Shown here: piece after piece, positions 5,758-9,214 of the stretch
How the letters are laid out: each line of letters begins with the position of its first letter
How positions within the stretch are numbered: position 1 is the first letter of the stretch
DNA from: Candidatus Geothermarchaeota archaeon
Lineage (GTDB): Archaea; Thermoproteota; Nitrososphaeria; Geothermarchaeales; JAUWBL01
NCBI GenBank assembly: GCA_030601715.1
Contig: JAUWBL010000029.1
Coordinates: 1 to 9,214 of the forward strand
Reading direction: 5' to 3'
DNA length: 9,214 nucleotides
The notes under the pieces: generated by a model
Database searches by the model: none
Seen by the model: the letters and a program-made list of their open reading frames with translations, nothing else
What the model was told of the DNA's origin: nothing
Translations under genes and position numbers: made by a program

Positions 5758-6636
5758 ATGAAAGGCAAGCTCGTCTCTCTCCCCATAGTGTCAGGTCTGC
5801 CGACCCTCGGGTCCTACGAACTTCCAGATCTTATGCTGAGGGCTGACATGACCAGCCACCTTCGGACTGCTGGAGTTCAGCTATCAGACATGGTCGAAGT
5901 GCCGGTGCACAAGTTGAGTGGGGGGCCTGGGCCGGATCCGAAGGCTCTCTTCCTAGGGCAGGTCGCTGGAATTGTGTCGCGGGGCTACGATGGTCTGAGG
6001 AACCAGCTGAAGAGCGAAGACTTTCCGATCTTCATGGGGGGAGATTGCGGTCTTTCTCTCGCAACCTTGAGGGAAATGGCGCGCTTACATGATGGGCTGA
6101 ATCTCATTTGGCTTGACGCCCACGGCGACTTCAACACGCCGGACACGACACCGTCGGGGTTCATCGGAGGAATGGTCTTGGCCGCCGTGGTGGGAAGGGG
6201 CCCGGAGGAGCTGACAAGCTTCGCCGAGCCGGTTCCTCCCGTCTCCGAGGACCGCGTCGGTTTGATGGCCATAAGGGATCTGGATGAGCTAGAGGAGGTC
6301 AGCTTGCGGGAGTCGAGGGTCACAGCGAGACTCTTCGAGACGACCGGAGAGCTTAGGAGCGGTGTGGCCGAGTTCCTAGACGGGTCCGGGGGACCTGTCT
6401 TCGTCCACCTGGATGTGGACTCCATTGATCCGCGCGACGTGCCTCACGTCAACTTCCCCACGCCTGGGGGGCCCCGAATAACGGAGGTGAGGAGGTCCCT
6501 GTTGGAGGTGGCGGAGAGTGGGAGGATGGTGGGGTTCGAGGTCGCGAGCCTGGACGCCACGCAGGACAAGGAGGCGTCTTCGGCGAGGTTGATTGGTCGG
6601 CTGGTTGCCGACGTCGTGTCAGTTGCTCTGGGCTAG
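5758..6636 (+). CDS. Arginase-family hydrolase with Cys metal ligand
   Basis: A 292-residue ureohydrolase (arginase/agmatinase fold), a binuclear-metal enzyme cleaving a guanidino group to an amine and urea. Ligand motifs in order: GGDC (C97; usually GGDH), DAHGDFN (D120, H122, D124), HLDVDSIDP (D219, D221). Compared with human arginase I, residues that hold the alpha-amino acid part are kept: N126 and S133 in DAHGDFNTPDTTPSG, and D174, D176 and E179 in RDLDELE; E261 also matches the substrate Glu. Two changes stand out: His to Cys at the first metal ligand, and Gly137 where arginase has the catalytic His (SGFIGG instead of SGNxHG). The substrate is therefore probably arginine-like, but may be modified. 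ATG 5758 is chosen from the TATA spacing; TTG 5710 would add 16 residues and contain the TATA-like box. It diverges from the aminotransferase. Confidence 0.87.
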   Translation: MKGKLVSLPIVSGLPTLGSYELPDLMLRADMTSHLRTAGVQLSDMVEVPVHKLSGGPGPDPKALFLGQVAGIVSRGYDGLRNQLKSEDFPIFMGGDCGLSLATLREMARLHDGLNLIWLDAHGDFNTPDTTPSGFIGGMVLAAVVGRGPEELTSFAEPVPPVSEDRVGLMAIRDLDELEEVSLRESRVTARLFETTGELRSGVAEFLDGSGGPVFVHLDVDSIDPRDVPHVNFPTPGGPRITEVRRSLLEVAESGRMVGFEVASLDATQDKEASSARLIGRLVADVVSVALG

Positions 6637-6723
6637 GAGCCATCTACTGTCATTCTTCTCTTTTGCCTCAGCCTTGGCCTCCTCCACCATCGTGACCCCA
6701 TTCTTGAAAGACACGGTCCGCAC
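6619..6723 (-). CDS. Possible 34-residue peptide antisense to arginase 3' end
   Basis: A short open frame begins at GTG 6723 and ends with TGA at 6619-6621, overlapping the end of the arginase-like gene on the other strand by 18 bases. It reads VRTVSFKNGVTMVEEAKAEA then KEKNDSRWLLAQSN, an amphipathic, Lys/Glu-rich composition that looks more coding-like than random. On the minus strand ATAAACTC (about 6753-6760) could serve as TATA. I do not recognise it. It may be a small protein, the remnant of a longer gene, or chance. Low confidence. Confidence 0.18.
   Translation of the reverse strand: MRTVSFKNGVTMVEEAKAEAKEKNDSRWLLAQSN
6647..6668 (+). terminator. Possible U-rich terminator after the arginase-like gene
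   Basis: Ten bases after the arginase stop the plus strand reads TCATTCTTCTCTTTTGCC, a T-rich stretch with no preceding hairpin. Archaeal RNA polymerase can terminate at such T-rich tracts without a stem. The run is short and interrupted, so the call is weak. Confidence 0.25.
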
Positions 6724-6776
6724 TGCCGTTTAGGAAGCACGTGAATCCTTAGAGTTTATGGTGGGAGATCATTACC

Positions 6777-8714
6777 ATGGCTGAACCGCTAATAGCGCCG
6801 TACGGCTCCTGGAAGTCGCCGATCACCTCGGACCTCATCGCCTCTGAAACTGTAGTGTTTGGACAACTCGCGCTCGATGGCGAGGACATCTACTGGATAG
6901 AGATGCGCCCGGCGGAGGAAGGACGGAACGTCATCGTGCGACGAACGCCGGACGGGCGAATCACTGATATCACACAACCCCCTTTCAACGCTCGCACACG
7001 GGTCCACGAGTATGGTGGCGGCGCCTTCGTCGTGACTGACGGCACGATCTACTTCTCGAACTTCGCTGATCAGCGTCTGTATCGTCAGGCACGGGACTCC
7101 GCGCCGGAGCCCTTCACGTCGGCTAAGAAACTGCGTTACGCAGACGGCGTGATCGACCGCCGCCGGAGCCGAATGATCTGCGTGCGTGAAGATCACACCG
7201 TGGCTGATGGCGAGGCGGTGAACACTCTGGTGAGCCTCGACCTTAAGGATGACGAGGGTGAGCAGGTGCTTGTCTCTGGGAACGACTTCTACTCTTCGCC
7301 CCGCGTCAGCCCCGATGGATCTCGCCTGACGTGGCTCACTTGGAACCATCCGAACATGCCGTGGAACGGAACCGAACTGTGGGTCGGTGAGTTGACGGCG
7401 GCCGGCTCGATACGCAGAACTGAGCGGGTTGCTGGGGGCGTTGATGAATCCATCTTCCAGCCAGAATGGTCACCGGACGGCGTCCTGCACTTTGTCTCGG
7501 ACCGGACCAGCTGGTGGAACCTCTACCGCTGGCAGGACGGGCGTGGTGAGCCGTTGTGCGAGATGGCGGCCGAGTTCGGGAGGCCCCAATGGGTTTTTGG
7601 AATGTCCACGTATGCATTCGAGTCGGCCAGCCGCATCATCTGCACCTACTGTGAGCAAGGAACTTGGCGTTTGGCGAACCTCGATGCCGAGACGCACAGG
7701 CTTGAGCCGATCGAGACTCCGTACTCCATACACAGATACTCTGAGTTGCGTGCGGGGCCTGGGTGGGTTGTCTTCGTCGCTGGCTCACCCACTGAACCGG
7801 AGTCGATACTTCGGCTCAACCTCGCGACGATGCGGCATGAGGTGCTTCGCCGCTCGAGCGACACAGAGATTGGAGGTGCGTATCTGTCGCTCCCGCAGGC
7901 GATTGAGTTCCCGACTGAGAAGGGAGTGACGGCGTACGCCTTCTTCTATGAGCCGCAGAACCGTGACTACGTCGCCCCGCAGGATGAGAGACCGCCTCTG
8001 CTCGTCATGAGCCACGGGGGGCCCACCAGCGCCGCTTCGTCGACGCTCAAGTTCGGTGTACAGTACTGGACCAGCCGCGGTTTTGCCGTGGTCGATGTAA
8101 ACTATGGCGGCAGCACGGGCTATGGCCGAGCTTATCGGGAGCGGCTCCATGGCCGGTGGGGTGTGGTTGATGTGGACGACTGCGTCAACGCCGCACTCCA
8201 CCTCGTCGAGAAGGGCTTGGTCGACGGCAATCGTCTCGCCATTCGTGGCGGCAGCGCCGGAGGCTACACCACACTTTGCGCCCTTGCCTTCCGAGATGTC
8301 TTCAAGGCCGGAGCGAGCTACTACGGGGTCAGTGATCTCGAGGGGCTGGCTAAGGAGACCCATAAGTTCGAGTCGCGATACTTGGAACGGCTGGTCGGCC
8401 CCTACCCGGAGCGCGAGGAACTCTACCATGAACGTTCGCCCATCAACTTCGCGCGGCGTCTATCATGCCCGGTGATCTTCTTCCAGGGCCTTGAGGACAA
8501 GGTCGTTTCACCCAATCAGGCGGAGTTGATGGTCGCGGCTCTGCGTGAGAAGGGACTACCCGTGGCGTATCTCCCGTTCGAGGGGGAGCAGCACGGCTTC
8601 CGCCGAGCTGAGAACATCAAACGGGCCCTTGACGCTGAGCTCTACTTCTACTCAGAGATCTTCGGCTTCGAGCTGGCTGACCCGGTTCGGCCGGTGCCGA
8701 TCGAGAACCTCTAG
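6777..8714 (+). CDS. S9-family serine peptidase (prolyl oligopeptidase / acylaminoacyl peptidase type)
   Basis: A 645-residue cytosolic serine peptidase; there is no signal peptide. The N-terminal half (about 20-375) is a beta-propeller with repeated SPDG-like turns (SPRVSPDGSRLTWLTW, QPEWSPDGVLHFVSDR), which screens substrates by size. The C-terminal alpha/beta hydrolase (about 390-645) has HGGP (413-416) at the oxyanion region, NYGGSTGYGR, the nucleophile elbow GGSAGG with S493, D574 in GLEDKVVSPNQ, and H606 in EQHGF: a complete triad. Such enzymes trim peptides or remove N-acyl amino acids; exact specificity is not readable. ATG 6777 has GGTGGGAG ending nine bases upstream. Arginine codon use (about 50 CGN, 5 AGR by my count) differs strongly from feoB (about 18 and 20), and the sequence resembles bacterial S9 peptidases, so transfer is plausible. 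No operon partner: flanks are non-coding or opposite strand. Confidence 0.92.
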   Translation: MAEPLIAPYGSWKSPITSDLIASETVVFGQLALDGEDIYWIEMRPAEEGRNVIVRRTPDGRITDITQPPFNARTRVHEYGGGAFVVTDGTIYFSNFADQRLYRQARDSAPEPFTSAKKLRYADGVIDRRRSRMICVREDHTVADGEAVNTLVSLDLKDDEGEQVLVSGNDFYSSPRVSPDGSRLTWLTWNHPNMPWNGTELWVGELTAAGSIRRTERVAGGVDESIFQPEWSPDGVLHFVSDRTSWWNLYRWQDGRGEPLCEMAAEFGRPQWVFGMSTYAFESASRIICTYCEQGTWRLANLDAETHRLEPIETPYSIHRYSELRAGPGWVVFVAGSPTEPESILRLNLATMRHEVLRRSSDTEIGGAYLSLPQAIEFPTEKGVTAYAFFYEPQNRDYVAPQDERPPLLVMSHGGPTSAASSTLKFGVQYWTSRGFAVVDVNYGGSTGYGRAYRERLHGRWGVVDVDDCVNAALHLVEKGLVDGNRLAIRGGSAGGYTTLCALAFRDVFKAGASYYGVSDLEGLAKETHKFESRYLERLVGPYPEREELYHERSPINFARRLSCPVIFFQGLEDKVVSPNQAELMVAALREKGLPVAYLPFEGEQHGFRRAENIKRALDAELYFYSEIFGFELADPVRPVPIENL

Positions 8715-8728
8715 GAGGAGCTCCCTAG
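8711..8728. repeat. Short inverted repeat at the end of the peptidase gene
   Basis: CTAGG-AGGAGCTC-CCTAG: a five-base stem (CTAGG/CCTAG) with an eight-base loop, overlapping the peptidase stop codon TAG; the loop region also contains the palindrome GGAGCTCC. No T-run follows, so it is not a standard intrinsic terminator. It could be a weak mRNA 3' structure or chance. Confidence 0.25.
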
Positions 8729-8968
8729 TAGCCGAGTTTGCACGGCAGCGCAGACGAGGGATCCGATGCTGAGAGCCCACGCAAATGCTTCAGGCTCTCT
8801 CCCCCTATGTTCGCCTGACTGAGGCCCCCGGGATACCTCTGTATGTTGTGGAGAGGACGAACAGCTCAAAGCCTAGGCTCGAGATTGATGCATAGAATGA
8901 GTTGTTCCCCAGGTTTCAAGGAATCACCTAGCTGTCCGCGGAAGTTAGCTCGCAGAATCGGTGATGCA
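8729..8968. other. Mostly empty intergenic stretch between peptidase and right-edge gene
   Basis: About 240 bases with no gene I can support firmly. The only coding-like signal is a short plus-strand frame at 8785-8895, listed separately. On the minus strand nothing longer than about 15 codons follows the stop of the right-edge gene. No clear T-rich terminator for either flanking gene is visible. Confidence 0.5.
8785..8895 (+). pseudogene. Short coding-like frame, possible gene remnant
   Basis: ATG 8785 opens 36 codons reading MLQALSPYVRLTEAPGIPLY then VVERTNSSKPRLEIDA before TAG. The same frame continues past the stop as NELFPRFQGIT before a second TAG. The composition looks protein-like and the codons (AGG, CTC, GTG) fit the host genes, but there is no convincing ribosome site or TATA box. 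It may be the N-terminus of a decayed gene, a small protein, or chance. I do not recognise a family. Confidence 0.2.
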
Positions 8969-9214
8969 CTAGCCCGTGGAGCGCTCACCACGGATCATCT
9001 CGGGCAGCTTCACCAAAGCCTCATCTGGATGGGTGAGCTGGATATCCACGGCCAGCTCTTTCGCTGAGAAGGCGAAGACCCAGCTTCTCTCTATGCCATC
9101 GCTGTTGAACGGGTAGACGACCAGCAGCCTCGGAAAGCCTGCTCTGTAGGCTTTCACGGCGTTGTAGAGTATGCGTCGCCGGATCCACTTGTAGGTCCTC
9201 TCGAACTCGACGGC
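8969..9214 (-). CDS. Unrecognised protein, C-terminal part (cut by window edge)
   Basis: An open frame enters from the right edge and ends with TAG at 8969-8971, giving the last 81 residues. It starts with a basic, probably helical stretch (YKWIRRRILYNAVKAYRAG), then a hydrophobic strand RLLVVYPF, a second strand region SWVFAFSAKELAVDIQL, and a final helix with DEALVKLPEMI. A GTG at 9157 could be mistaken for the start, but the frame upstream of it is equally coding-like and stays open to the edge, so the gene is better read as truncated by the window. No catalytic motif or known domain is visible. It is convergent with the peptidase gene, separated by about 250 bases. Confidence 0.6.
   Translation of the reverse strand, partial: AVEFERTYKWIRRRILYNAVKAYRAGFPRLLVVYPFNSDGIERSWVFAFSAKELAVDIQLTHPDEALVKLPEMIRGERSTG

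Noticed and set aside
7785..8429. Long minus-strand frame inside the peptidase gene
   Set aside because: Antisense shadow produced by GC-rich codons of the S9 hydrolase domain, which has a complete catalytic triad on the plus strand.
1..9214. CRISPR array, tRNA, rRNA, insertion sequence or attachment site
   Set aside because: No regularly spaced repeats, no cloverleaf or rRNA motifs, no transposase or integrase, and no long terminal repeats were seen on either strand.

Overview
The window looks like a piece of an archaeal chromosome, probably from the Euryarchaeota/Thermoplasmatota side (moderate confidence). The reasons are heavy use of AGG/AGA arginine codons in most genes, promoter-like BRE+TATA elements placed either about 25 bases upstream of a start codon (leaderless) or upstream of a short leader with a GGAG/GGGG ribosome site, and a gene set typical of archaea. 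I see no tRNA, rRNA, CRISPR array or insertion sequence.

Left part (1-1100, all on the minus strand): the first 24 codons of a dodecin (flavin-binding protein, cut by the window edge), a thioredoxin-fold protein with an unusual CVWC active site, and a DtxR/MntR-family metal-dependent repressor whose six metal ligands match the manganese-type (MntR) set.

Metal block (1090-4383): divergent from the repressor, across a roughly 160-base control region, lies feoA-feoB-VIT/CCC1 on the plus strand. FeoA and FeoB form the ferrous-iron importer, and the VIT1/CCC1-like protein moves Fe2+/Mn2+ out of the cytosol. With the neighbouring repressor this reads as one iron/manganese homeostasis unit. The FeoB reading frame, including its P-loop, has no ATG, GTG or TTG upstream of the P-loop. 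It must start at a CTG (1517 or 1502) or the assembly carries an indel, and an automatic caller would cut off the G1 motif.

Nitrogen block (4396-6636): a class-III PLP aminotransferase (minus) and an arginase-family hydrolase (plus) are divergently transcribed from a 120-base shared promoter region. The arginase-like enzyme keeps the amino-acid-recognition residues of true arginases, but one Mn ligand His is Cys (GGDC) and the catalytic His of the usual SGNxHG motif is Gly. A plausible pathway is hydrolysis of an arginine-like guanidino acid followed by transamination of the omega-amino product; this is inference.

Right part (6637-9214): a 645-residue S9 (prolyl-oligopeptidase family) serine peptidase with an intact Ser-Asp-His triad and clearly different arginine codon use (about 50 CGN against 5 AGR, while feoB is near 50:50), suggesting lateral acquisition. 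Then comes about 250 bases with only a short, possibly degenerate ORF, and finally the C-terminal 81 residues of an unrecognised minus-strand protein that runs off the right edge. I did not find a clear new multi-gene defence or mobile system here. The most unusual items are the arginase active-site changes, the FeoB start, and the MntR-type regulator sitting on a Feo operon.
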